A stretch of DNA of 64,000 bases, taken from assembly GCF_008831285.2 (NCBI RefSeq), contig NC_045149.1, forward strand, positions 22,388,535-22,452,534. The letters run 5' to 3'. Source of the DNA: Nymphaea colorata. Lineage: Eukaryota; Streptophyta; Magnoliopsida; Nymphaeales; Nymphaeaceae. This document shows, piece by piece, positions 21,900 to 33,543 of this stretch. The notes under the pieces were generated by a model that was given only the letters and a program-made list of their open reading frames with translations, searched no databases and was not told the DNA's origin. How positions within the stretch are numbered: position 1 is the first letter of the stretch; the number at the start of each line of letters is the position of its first letter. The position numbers and the translations under genes are program-made.

Positions 21900-24060
21900 C
21901 AATGGATCATATATCCATCCGAATTGCCTTCAAAAAATCGGATATGGTAAGCAATTTAACAAATAAGAAAATCGAGATCAGATTTAGATTTAAGAAATAA
22001 CATCTGATCAGACCAAATATCCGACTGAGTTGATATCTAAATCCAAACCTGAGAGCTTGAGTTGGTGCCCCAGGTTTTGAAGTTGCAACCGTTCATTGGT
22101 TGGGCAAAAAATCCAACCAAACGTATTAACTTAAAGTTATCACATAAGAAGAATATAAATTGTATATGAATGTATAATTTGATTAAGAGCTAATGGCTTT
22201 GATGGAGTTGCATATAATAATAGTCATATAGTTACCATGTACATCATTTAACTTAAGGTATTTAAAAATATATCATATAAAAAAAATTAATTGATAATTA
22301 ATATTATATTTAATTAAACATTTTTGTGTAAACAAGCAAACTATTATATTTAAAACATCAACTAAGCAAAATATCTTAAATAATGTATTCATTTAATTAA
22401 AAATAATAAAAAAAACTTCAATCAAGAAATTTCAACAAAATGGGCTTTTTTTTTAAATAAAAAAATTAATTGCAAATAAATATATCTGATACAAAAAAAC
22501 GGTTAAATTTATAAAAAAGTTTTATTTATCAAATTATCAATTATTTATTTAATCAATCAAGTAAATTATTTTGTATAATCATATAATATGTCCAAAAGAC
22601 TTAGGCATTTGATATATAGCATATAATTCACAAATTCAAAAACAAAAACCTTTAACTAGTAGGAAAACAACAAATTGTTTGATTTAATAAATTATATGAT
22701 TTGATTGAATAATACAATTTTATGTAAAAAAACACCTATTACAACAAAGAATTAGTGATGATGTGGAGTGAAAGAAGGTTTGACATCATTGAACACTCTT
22801 TTTATAGATGTAACACAAATTCTTTTAATTAACTCAATGAAATTAAAAAAAAACTATTAAATAATGTCTTTCTTAAATGAGAAATAATATGTGTCACCTG
22901 ATTTAATAATTCTCAATAAGTGATTATCATGAAATAATAGTTTATTCCATCAAAATATGTTATAATTTAAAAATAGACACATTAATGTTTAATATACACA
23001 ATTAATATGAAAAAAGTATGAACGTCATATGAATAACTTGTGGAAAAAATATACAAACCATACGAAAAACATGTGGAAAAAGTATGAAAACCAGCTAATA
23101 AACTTGTTTATTGAGAAAAATATTTGTTTAACTACTCAAACATATCATTTGCCCAAACATGCAACCTCATAAAAATTTTATTTAGTTGATAAACTAGTTG
23201 TTTTAGATAGTATTTAAAAAAAGAGAATTGGTCAAATGAAAAATAATATAACTCATCTTTAAATGACTTAAAGACATAAAAAAACAAATATGACAAATTA
23301 TGAGTACGAGGAACTTATTGATTAAATTGATAAGCTAAGAGTTAAAACATCTTAACCAACTACGTCAAAATTAAGTAATAAATATTTGTTCGTAAAAAAA
23401 ATATGAAAATCTGAAATATCACAATAAAACTCGACAATATTTTACAACTTGTAAAATTAGAATATCACTTAAAAAGATCAACATAAATAAATACGAACTA
23501 AAAATTTTATTTGGACATAAAAAATAAATATTAAAGTTAAAACTCTCATAGAATATCCAATTGCTTAATAAGAATTTGAGTACAAAATTATATAAAATCA
23601 CATGCAAAAAACAGTAATCCAACTTTTACTAAAGTATTTATAGAATAAAAAAAATTATGGCTATCCTCCAAGGCACCCATATTCTGAAATGAAAGATGAG
23701 TTTTAGATAAGTATTTAAAAAAACAGAATTGATGAGAAAAAGTATGTGAAAATAATACAAAACGTCTGAATCAAGAATTAAACCCAAGTTTCATTCAATG
23801 AGTTTATTTATTTTATCAATTAATAAATCAATGCAAAAAAATTTAATTAATTTAATAAAATAAGAAACTATTTAACAGGTAAATAAAAGGTGGCCATTGC
23901 ATTGTTTTGAATAGTCTAGCTGGTACTGCTTTGTTATGGCTCAGTGTTCTTTTGGCCATTCATAATCAGGAGCAGAGCCAGGGGGGTTCGCATAAATTAA
24001 AAAAATTGAAAAATTTTAATTTAGCTATATAGTTTTTGGACCGAGTTTAATTTGGCTCCA
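21900..24060. other. Very AT-rich intergenic sequence
   Basis: Long A/T-rich stretch with no gene. At 23970 ggagcagagccaggggg resembles a Tip100-like end. Confidence 0.5.
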
Positions 24061-24419
24061 CCCGAATTCAACCCACAAAACCCAGCCCACCCCTTTTGTT
24101 TGCCTTATTTCGAAGTTTCGAAAAGGGCGAAAACGTAGCGCCACTGCAGGAAGAGAGTGCGAGGGAGAGGACCAAGGAGAGAGAGATCAAAAAATAGAAT
24201 GAAAGGATGGGAAGGGGAGCACAAGAGACCGAGAGAGCATTGAGCAGGGTTGCAGGCGGAGGACCTGTGGATGCATCTTCCGAAACTTGCCAGCCTCCAA
24301 AGCACATCATTGTGTGAAGACTTGCCCAAAATGCAGGTATAGTGAGAGCAGTGGCAGAGCCATAATTTTTTTCAGGGGTGGGCCAAATAGTCTAACCTCG
24401 GATCCGAATAGGACCAAAC

Positions 24420-24745
24420 TGAACTTGTTTGTGGCTTTCTTCAACACTTCGAAAGTGAACCTTCGAAGGCCGATGTACCAACCTCATAACCTTGATTGAG
24501 GTTCCAGATGTCGACTATTTTCTTATGAAAATAAACCCAAAAAAATGCCACAATGTTATTTCTGCAATCCCAAATGCTACAACAAAACCGGATACTTTAA
24601 AAGTTTCCTTGTGCTTTGCCCACTGCATAAGCTCTATCCAATTTCTTAGGTGAACTTACTTTGGAACAATTTAGATCATTGGATTAGTCAATGAAAACTA
24701 GATCAACCACTAAGGAGAATGCTCTTTGGGTAGCAAACGGGGATT
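24420..24745 (-). pseudogene. Receptor-kinase fragment (membrane span and juxtamembrane region)
   Basis: The stretch aligns base for base, with many changes, to 11440-11700 of the intact gene. Shared blocks include ccttgattgaggtt, actgcataagctctatc and the part coding for the membrane span. A small piece near 24710-24745 (aaggagaatgctctttggg) matches the next upstream part of the same exon after a deletion. Indels break all frames. A Tip100-like transposon end (cagtggcagagcc, about 24338) lies just left of it. It is an isolated dead fragment. Confidence 0.7.
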
Positions 24746-25620
24746 GTGTGCACCATTACGTCGGTGCTACAAAAAGCCTAGAAATATAGCGTCCATAGGA
24801 GTCGAACTAATGATGCGATTTTCACTTGTCTGTAACCCCGACCAGCTACTGTACCCCACCTAGGGAAAAATTACATTAAATTTTGAATGAAGAAAAGAGG
24901 GACATCTTTTCAAAGCAAGAATCGAATGCCTTGTTGCACAAATAATTTTTTATCACCTTGGAGAGGACATTAACAAGTTGAATTAATGATCTCAATGTTA
25001 CCACAGGGCGTTTGCACCCTGAGATTTTTGATCAATAATTCAAAGGGCCAAACTGGTATAACCATAACTGATATATGAATGTGCTATGATATTTTAGAAT
25101 TGAGGGAGAAAGAGTCCTTGCAGCATAAAAATATTGTATCAAAAGGATATGAATATTAATTTTAACCATTATTTTCTTCTTCAACTACTCGTACTCTTTT
25201 AAGAGGTCCGCTGACTTTTCGGGACATTTGGATGCACCGATTTAACTTGCTTTCGTTTTTTTTTATTGATTTTTATATATTATTTTTGTTTTTTCCCAGT
25301 TCACAAACGATACAGTTGAATGGCACTATAGCACTGTTCGATGCATTGTCGTGTTCTGTTGTGGATACGCAAGACTTATTTTTCTGAATTATTTGGCTTG
25401 CTTTAACGACATTTGTGGTTGTCATTTACCACTACGTGATTCTATAAGCCTCGTTTCAAGAATACCATCATTCAAACACTTGCCATTAATGTTGTCAAAA
25501 CATAAATAATAGGGTCAGAAACAATTCCAAAATTCAATTTGTTATCTAAAGGGCGGGCATGGTGACTATAAAATAATTTATAGTATAATTTAAAACAATC
25601 GAATTTTAAGTTTTCTTTCT
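24746..25620. other. Intergenic sequence
   Basis: Nothing gene-like is seen. Confidence 0.4.
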
Positions 25621-25970
25621 TCATTGAAAAACAAAGACTTGTGGCTCCTGATCATCACCAAAGAAATCATGGTTAACTTATCCCTGTCGATCAAACACAA
25701 AGCGTTCTCGCTAAAGAAGTCTTGGTTACTTTTGTGACTTTTCTTTTTTGGACAGCTGCGTTACTTTCAAATTCGTAACAAACTCAAACGACTACCTTCT
25801 TTTCATTCAAATAAAATGTCATTCCCGCTTGAGCAGGAAAGTCGCGGGTAAATCAAGAAAGCGGTCTCGCGTTTCCCATCTCACCTCTCACCCTTTTCCT
25901 CCGATAGAGAGAGAGAGACTGAGTGAATCAAGAAAAGGGTCTCGCACTCCGCACCCCCATCTTCTGCCCG

Positions 25971-27177
25971 CAGTTGCGGAGCCAGAAATTTTTGGCTACG
26001 GGGCACTAGTACATGTTGTTGAAACTAAAGCAAAAAAAAAAAAAAATCTTCAGGCCAAGTCAGGGAGAGATGACAAAGCATTGGAGTTGTTCTTCAAGAT
26101 GTTAAACGACGGTTTCAGGCCAAGTCACGGAACATTCTCCATGGTTTTTAGTTCTTGTGCTCGTACAGGAAAAAGAGTTAAATCATATTTAGTTCTCATG
26201 CGAGTTAATCAGAAGGCCCAATGCTAAAAGGAAAAAGAGCCCCAAAATCCAAGAGAATTAAATAAAACTGCGATTCTGAACTAGATAGGTGCTTCTATGA
26301 AGACCGATAGTAAAAAAAACGAACACACATCAACATCCTGGGAGTCAAGTATGCAGCCACATACACGTATCCAAAAGAAATGCCTGAACTCATGAACCGA
26401 TAAGGCTTGTAGTTCTCCCCAAGAAAAGAAAAAACAAAAATGCCAATTAAAGAACAAGATCGCAGATTCATCAGAACGCCCAAGACCCTAATCCACAACC
26501 AACCAATTACAATATTCACATCCAATAAAAGAAAACCTCGACATCGGCAGGTCATTTAAGAAAAATAAATCCTAGAAAATCCGTCAGAGAGGTCCCCTCA
26601 AAAAGTTGACGCCCTAATGGAAAAAATAACCCAAGAAAAAAGCAAAATAAAGAAAAGATTTGCCAGAGATGAAAACCAACCTGCTCCTCACGTTCTTCTT
26701 TATCGACAGAGATGAAAAAAGCAAAATAAAGAAAAGATTTGCCAGAGATTAGCAAGGCGATCTCCTTTATCGACAGAGGGTAAAACGCTCGCCGACGGGA
26801 AGAAGAAGAAAACCCTAAAAATTGCAAGAGAAAAAACGCCTCACCACTGCACGGTTGTGGGCCTGCAGCCTTGCCCTTCACTCGCCAGTTCGCCCCTTCG
26901 CCTTCGCGGCTTCGCCCTCCGGCAGTTTTACTTTCGCCATTCGGTTTCGAACTTTCGAGTGAATTTGGGCGGGCTGCGGGCAGACAGAATCAATTGCCAA
27001 TTGGGCGAACTTTCGGGTGAATTTGGGCGCCTTATGTTTTCTGGAGGCTGGAGCTGGACCAATTGTTGGACCCGATCCATGTTTGGCGTGGGCAGCAACA
27101 TGGCGTCAACACGGGCATGAGGCAGAGACGCTCCACTAAACTGTGGAGGTTTTTTTGGCACGCTGGCTCCGCCACTG
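25971..27177 (-). mobile_element. Tip100-like hAT element with PPR fragment and 8-base target duplication
   Basis: The ends are cagttgcggagcc and its inverted partner ggctccgccactg. The exact repeat tctgcccg lies on both sides (25963-25970 and 27178-27185). It is 1207 bases with no transposase. Relative to the copy at 32880 it is inverted: its left end carries the gccaaaaattt-type block (as ttttggctacggggcacta), its right end the GC-rich block with atggatcgggtc. It carries a piece of a PPR gene. Confidence 0.9.
26050..26185 (+). pseudogene. Pentatricopeptide repeat (PPR) gene fragment inside a hAT element
   Basis: The frame reads DDKALELFFKMLNDGFRPSH and GTFSMVFSSCARTG, one PPR motif (pattern ALELF..M...G..P...TF..VLSACA..G) plus the start of the next. 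It ends within about 15 codons. PPR proteins bind organelle RNA; this fragment is too short to do so. A string of A bases and an unrelated frame precede it. Confidence 0.65.
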
Positions 27178-27185
27178 TCTGCCCG

Positions 27186-27402
27186 CCCTTCCGCTACAAG
27201 CATCAGAAGTAGCCATTCATCGCGGCCGATGGCAACAAGGCTACCCTCTCCATTGGCAATATCCACCACTCCGATCCATTCCCAAGAGAGCCGTCTATGC
27301 AACATCGAGCACCATGTCGGCGACTACAGTGTTTTCGCTCGAACCTCCAAGGACTACGCTATCGTCATCCGCTATAACCCCGACACTGGAACCACGAGGT
27401 AT
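27186..27402 (+). pseudogene. GC-rich exon-like sequence cut by a hAT insertion
   Basis: Right of the element the sequence is GC-rich, has an open frame from ATG 27229 ([18 protein letters not shown], later [16 protein letters not shown]), and meets a donor-like GAG|GTATAT near 27401. Left of the element (25820-25970) it is also GC-richer, with a gagagagagagact leader-like stretch. Removing the element and one octamer rejoins them. It may be the first exon of a disrupted host gene; the product is not recognised, and two other frames are also partly open. Confidence 0.35.
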
Positions 27403-29400
27403 ATTTTATTTGTCGATTGAAATTCCTACGTCTTTTTGTTCGGTTTGTAGTATTGCTATTCTTTTTCTTTTTTGGGATATATTGGTTGTTTTTCCTCACC
27501 TAATTAGCATGGTGGAAGAAATACATTTATCCATCATTAATGCTTGTGATGGATCTGATCTTGGTTATTGAATTCGTGCTTCTGAGCTCAATGGAAATTT
27601 GGTGTAAATTAATGGAATCAGTTGGAGTGGGCGTATTGGTGCATGGGAATTTTGACCTCGTTCATATTGGGTTTGCGGTTCTGGCGAGGGGCAGGCATTG
27701 TATTTGTTAGGGTTTTGTATTTATATTTGTTAAGAAATTAAAGTTTACAAAATTACGACAGACAATGTCCCAGTTGCTTGAGTTGTAATGAATTTATGCT
27801 TGTTACGTATTCGGTGTAAGCCCCTGACTGAGTTTTATCGACAGCTTTTGGTAATTGTAAACGATACTTGCTTTTAAATAAGACTATTGTAGCTAATTTG
27901 ATTGTGAAAAAGGTCTTTTGTTGAGCGACATGAAGGCAAATCTGAAATCTGCCTTTTGGATTCCTTTTCTGCGCAGAGGAAGTGATGGTGGTTCATGTTA
28001 GAATTGTTGCCTACACTGATTTTTAAACATAGAAAGCTCCAAAGTTCTAGGGTCATTCATATATGTTGTAAGCTGGTGGTAGGGTACATTTGGAGGCATT
28101 GACTGTGGTGTGTTTAGGCTGAAGCAGTAGCGAGCTGAGTGACCCTTAAAAATTTAAATTTAAAGTAACAGTGCCCCTTAGCCAAAAACTTCTCGCTCTG
28201 CCATGCTAAATTTTGAAATATGGGTTATATTTTTTTCGGCATCTGCAAGCTTTTAATCAAATATGTCTCTGTATTCTTCAGAGCCTTTGCACCTACGTAA
28301 GATCCACATTTGTCCTTACCAACTACCAAGTAACTTCTGATCGAACCACAAAGAAGATTTTTTTTTCTTTTTTTTCTGGGAACTGCTTTCATCAGAACAG
28401 ATTTAGAGCTGACGGGACATGGTTGTGGTTATTTTCTTTGTTATTGTCTGATTTGCTGCTACCTCTGGAGCTAGGTGTGACCTTTTTGTGCATATTTGGC
28501 TCTGGATGGAAATAGTTTAGAATAGTGTTCATTTGGATGTGTGCTGACTGTTCTGAGAAAAGATGAAGAGAAGTCGTCCATAAATTGATCCTAATCATCG
28601 TCTCCATGTTCTTGCAATTTTGGAACCATCATGGCAGCTGTTGCCAATAAATATATCTTCATTAAATTTGATGAAGTTCGACTGCATGTTCAAAGCAATG
28701 TAGTTCCCATCATGGTTTTAGGCAACATGCTTTCACTTTTTTCATAATTGAAGTATGGCAACATGTTGAACATGTTCTGCAATTAACTGTTCAATTGCTT
28801 CCGAAGTTTTTACAGGGGTGTTGGTCTTGATATGTCTAGGGCATTCAACACTTTCATCAAGGAAGCAAAGACAAACATACACACTCATGTACCATTTCAT
28901 GGTTACACACACTCCTTATTTGATCTATTTAGGAGTCTCTTTGTAGAATTGAGCTTTTCTAGGGAGTAACTTCTTAGATAATTCTCTCTCTCGAGTAAGA
29001 GTTCACATGTCATGTCATGCAACATCTAGAACTCATCTGCTCTCACATCTGAGCAATATTAGGAAAAATGTTCTTTGTCAAATTCAGTACATGTTAGTTG
29101 CTCGGTTTGATTTAGTTCACACAAAAGCTGTTTATCCTTTTCCTACCATGTGCAGGATGATTCATATCTTAAAAGTTACATCAGTTGATTTGTATCATGG
29201 TATAGATTGTAGGATGGCTAATTATGTGCTTGATTGAGTCAACATGCTTTTAAAACATTTCATGTAGCTAGTAGCCATTCTTAGGATGATTTTAATCCTT
29301 TGCTTTTAAGGGCATTTTTAGATCATAATTATTAGAAATGGAGTTCATCTTTTAGGTAACTTTTCAAATATATACTGAAGTCTTGTCCTTTTGTTGACAT
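27403..29400. other. Intron-like or intergenic sequence between the exon-like piece and the Rab fragment
   Basis: T-rich like plant introns, no coding signal, one 78-base hAT remnant at 28125. Confidence 0.4.
28125..28202. mobile_element. Very small Tip100-like hAT remnant
   Basis: It starts cagtagcgagctg and ends gccaaaaacttctcgctctgcc, both like ends of the larger Tip100-like copies, with only about 78 bases in all. Flanking aggctgaa and atgctaaa agree at 6 of 8, a possible worn target duplication. Confidence 0.5.
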
Positions 29401-29407
29401 TATGCAG

Positions 29408-29673
29408 TGGGATACTGTTGGGCTGGAAAACTTCAAGGCCATTTCCAGCAGATATTACCATGGCACTCATGGTGTTATTGTAAGTTGGCTGCTTCAAGTT
29501 TATTAGTTCTTAGTGCTATTTGCTAGGCTATGATCAGGTTTAAGAATGTTATTTTGTTTGAGCATATGTTTCTTTTGTTTCAGCTGCTACAATTGAAAAA
29601 ATGTTGTATTTCTCTTCTTTGGAAGGTAGTCTATGATGTCATCGACTAGGAGGGCATTAACATTGTCAAACAG
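29408..29673 (+). pseudogene. Rab-type small GTPase fragment, two exons
   Basis: Exon 29408-29479 (AG before, GTAAGT after) reads WDTVGLENFKAISSRYYHGT then HGVI, the switch II region of Rab1-like GTPases ([22 protein letters not shown]). The exon from 29626 reads VVYDVID, a stop TAG, then EGINIVKQ (compare VVYDVTDQESFNNVKQ). The catalytic Gln of DTAGQE is Leu here and the stop is in frame, so it is dead. No first exon with the GTP-binding P-loop is seen in the preceding 3 kb. Confidence 0.8.
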
Positions 29674-29856
29674 CCGGTGCATAAACAAGGTTCAGCTATT
29701 CGAAGACCAGCAAAATTTTCAGTTGTAGCAGTAGTTGAAGCTTGTCTAGATAGTGTGCGGTATGTGTGTGTCACAAGCCCCTATTCCGAATTTGTTTGTG
29801 CTGCCTTTGACCCTTTACGTCTGATAGGAATTATTCGATCGTATTTTGTGTGTGTC

Positions 29857-29871
29857 ACACACACACACACG

Positions 29872-29917
<46 letters not shown>

Positions 29918-29918
29918 A
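29857..29918. repeat. (CA)n(TA)n microsatellite
   Basis: About 17 CA units with one g interruption, followed by about 11 TA units. Confidence 0.9.
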
Positions 29919-30053
29919 TGTCAGACTCTTGCTGATATGATATAGCGCTGGTGTGGGTTTATAAAATTTGTTGTTTTCTATTCTCAAATTGGCTAAAAAG
30001 AGCTTCCAATTTATGCTCAAGATTTTATGAGAAATGTAAAACTAATTGTCTCT

Positions 30054-31765
30054 AGGTACATGAGCTCGTTAGAAGGTGTCACTGTCACCTTCGCTTTCTC
30101 CTCTCTTTTCAAGGTATTCAGAAGTTGAAGTGCACCCATCTTTGGTCCTTCCCCCCTTTACCTTGTGTTGTGTTAGCATATTGTCTTGAAGAACTTGCTT
30201 GATTGTCTTTGATTAGACGCTTCAGACATTGCCTTTCTAAGTGGTTACTTTCACAGAACCAACATTTCAACACTCTATTTTGAGAGTTGTCATTCTTACG
30301 AAAGAAATATCTCTTCTCGACTTGATGCTGAGTCGATGATTCATCTTTACGGTCTCGTTGATCCTCTTTTTCTCCTCCATGATCAGACTTCTTCGAAGGC
30401 TTGAAGGTGTTAGTATAGCTCTTGTGCTGGGTATCGGCCAAGCATTCTGCTACCACATATGTATCCTCCAAGGTCTCTGGATTGCACATTTCCACTTTGG
30501 ATTGTGCCCACAGCTAAAGTCCCAAAATAAACCAGTCCATTTGTTCCTGCATATCTGGCACATCTAACATGAGCCTCTGATAGCTCCTCACATAGTCTCG
30601 CAAGGATCATTTATGTTTCAATTCTCCGAGCATTCGATAGGCATGTCATCTTGCATTCGGAGGCATGAAGTAAGTCCTCAACTCTCGCTGAAAATCATCG
30701 AAAGTGTCTACTGTGTATATCCCCTTTTGAATGTCAAGTTGTTTCCGTCTCCACCAAGCCACTCACTGCTGTTTTGACCTAAAGGTCGTCCCCCACAACA
30801 CTTTGAAGGTGTAGATATTATTCCAATTGAAATAAAAAGTTGTCGATCACTTGAGTATCTCAATTTCCGTTGTATTTTGCTAGCCTCTGAACGTCGACCC
30901 TTGTTGGTCAATCGTCACATTCACCTACAGAGACTTGTCGTTGTAGTGTGCGGTTCTTCAATTGAAGTTCCTTAACTTCAGCTTGTAATGCAGTCACTGT
31001 CTCAGTAAGTGACCGATTCATGGCGATAAGATCGGCCATTTGTTTCTGCATGGTCTTCATCTCGTCCTTCATTTCACTGAAGAACTCGGCTGCATTGTCC
31101 AATGCTTCTTCATGAGTAGCCACATCGGCGTGGAGCTCTTTGGTACAACAAAGATGTCCAACTTTCATTTCACTGAATAACTCTCAATCTTCACAACCGT
31201 ATCTTCCTGACTGTGGGATGTGCCCATCTCGTCGGACTGGGCCACTCCCTTGCCCTTGGCGATTCGCAGATTGTAGTGAGTCGTCAGGGCATTCTCTTCG
31301 ATCAGCGATCTCCGGTGTGTTGTTCTACACCGATTCTCCAACCGCTTCCCTAGATTGAGCTTAACCTGGGGCTCTCATACCAGTTGTCACGGGCTGACTC
31401 CTTCAGCCCATGCGACACAACAAGAACCTAATTGCCGTCAGCCTTCAAACCATCGAAAGGGGCGCAAAAGGTTGTTCTTGAAAACAAGTGCATAATGAAA
31501 GCTTTGTGAATAAAGAAATCTCGCAATGTATTCAACTTGAAAAACTTGTACAACACGAGAGAGGTAAGAAAGGAGAATGATCTCAACTTGCTTACATAGG
31601 ATGACCAAAGCCATTTACAGGATTCTCATGCCGACCACCCAAAACAAAGAATCCCAGGACATGACACTTAGATTGGTAGGAGGGTAATCCCTTACAAGTA
31701 AACAAGCATAAACAAAAGACTCAACGTAAGCAAAGGAAGTACAAACTCTTAGACACAGGGGAGCA
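30054..31765 (-). mobile_element. Truncated gypsy element related to the 14.7-20 kb copy
   Basis: One LTR (31385-31765, tgtcacgggctgac to ggggagca), primer-binding site, leader, gag and the start of the protease region remain. The left side stops at about 30054, inside the region matching 18484. Gag pieces include MADLIAMNRSLTETV (30908-31168) and a zinc knuckle CWFCESNHLERQC (30118-30495). Frames are broken, with a deletion around 30760-30850 relative to the other copy. Pol and the other LTR are gone. Confidence 0.9.
31371..31384 (-). other. Primer-binding site of the truncated gypsy element
   Basis: On the minus strand, directly after the LTR, the bases read CTGGTATGAGAGC. This is one mismatch from the usual plant initiator-Met tRNA complement TGGTATCAGAGC. 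Its position fixes the LTR end as TGACA (TG...CA ends). Confidence 0.75.
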
Positions 31766-31949
31766 ATTTTAGTTATGACAAAAAATACCCATGATGAATA
31801 CAAAAAGAAAACTTGTGCATGGACAATAAACAGAACAGGAAAAAGAAGATTTTGAGATTCGATAAAGGTAGTACGTGTCAGTCCATATATACATATCATT
31901 ATGACCAATGTACCCTTTTAAATGGCAAAAAAATGTCTTCATTTTTCTT

Positions 31950-32420
31950 GTCATGCGCATAGTGTCATTGCATATATTCGTCATTATCTCATACTTCTAT
32001 TTTTATCTCATACACATTATTTTATACATATGTCATTATCTTATACCTATTATCGCATATCATTGTCATTATCTCATACCCATTATTATCTCATTTATGT
32101 CATTATCTCAAACACGGTGGGTATGAGATAATGACAGATGCTATAAGTATCAAATAATGACTAGGGAATGAGTAATGGGAATGACATAACAACACGAGTA
32201 TGATAATGAGAAGATTATGAGATAATGAGTATGAGTCGTTATGAGTTCACGATAAAGACAGGGGCATGAGATAATGGGTATAAGATAGCGACATAGTTGT
32301 GATAATGACATGAGCATGAAAAAATGATAGGAAGTATGATATAATGTGTATGAGATAACAACAAGGGTATGAAATAATGACAGATGTACCCTATAATGAT
32401 AGAAATAAGAGATAAGAACA
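31950..32420. repeat. Inverted-repeat minisatellite of cattatctcata units
   Basis: Left of about 32115 the unit reads cattatctcatac; right of it, its complement gtatgagataatg. The centre is tgtcattatctcaaacac then ggtgggtatgagataatgac, which can pair. At least five diverged units lie on each side. Confidence 0.8.
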
Positions 32421-32424
32421 TACA

Positions 32425-32879
32425 TGATTAAAAATATTCCTTATGCAGATATAAAGGCATTACGGTAAATATGTATATTGATAGCAGAGTATGTTTGTAT
32501 GTATATGAAACGGTGTACAAAACTTGATCTCCCATATCAACCCTGCCAACAAAAATCTTTCAACCCCTCCGGCCCTCCTTGTCTCTCCAATTATTGGGGT
32601 TCCAGATCACCCCCACCGTTGCTCACTGTTGGCATCAAAGACATGCTCAGCAACATCACTCCTGGTCGTGGAGTCTACAATTTTAAGTATCAATGTGCTC
32701 CAGTAGTTCCAAGGCTTTTTCACCTCTCTGCTCATCCCCTTTTAACAATCACCAGCCACCGCTCGTCATTGTCATCAAATACCTGCTTACCATCATCACC
32801 ACCACTCCTAGCCATCGGATTCTGCATACAAATATCAAGTCAAGGCGTAGCGTAGCAGGTCCACCTGTGTTCCTCTACA
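32425..32879. other. Intergenic sequence left of the Tip100-like element
   Basis: C-rich stretch with two diverged similar blocks (tcaaagacatgctcagcaac near 32635 and tcaaatacctgcttaccatc near 32775). No gene is recognised. Confidence 0.35.
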
Positions 32880-33543
32880 CAGTAGCGGAGCTACCGTGGG
32901 GCAAGCATGGGCAGGCGCCCATGCCAGCCAAAGAAAGCTCAGCGTGAAGTATAGCTTCACGCACACCCATGTCAGAAATGGATCGGGTCTCACACTCAAC
33001 AGCGATCCAGCTCCAAAAAAATTAAAACAGTCGGCCACCCATCGCACGATTAGCACCCAAATACACAAACTCAGAAAGGGGAAGAAGGCCGAAGGGGCGA
33101 AGGCGAACCGGCGAAGGGCAAGGGCCAACCGGCCAAGCCGCCAAGGGCAGCAGCAGCCCGCAGGGCGGTGGGACCGGGGCACCAGCACCAGGTCAAGGTG
33201 CTTCTTCTTGAATGTTGAATTCTTTCTTCTTCTTCATTCTTGAATGATTTTGGGTTTTTATTTATTTTCCCCCTTTTTCATCGCTTGCCCTTCTTCATGA
33301 TTTTAATACCACGATTTTTGTATTTTCTTCACTTTCCTTCTTGTTAACAATGTTAAATGGTCTTATCTAGGCTCTTAGTGTTGAAAGGATAGAAATAGAT
33401 TCGAGTCTAAGGAACTTGTCATTAGGCATATTATTTCCTTTAATTGACATCATTCATCAGAATATGTGAAACCTTTTTCATGAGTTTCTATTTATGTCAA
33501 GTTCTTGTCTGTCTGAAATTGAGGAGGCCAACTTTTAGTGCAG

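Noticed and set aside
24338-24870. Complete Tip100-like element around the receptor-kinase fragment
   Set aside because: The left end is plausible, but gctactg near 24850 is too short a match and the flanking octamers differ.
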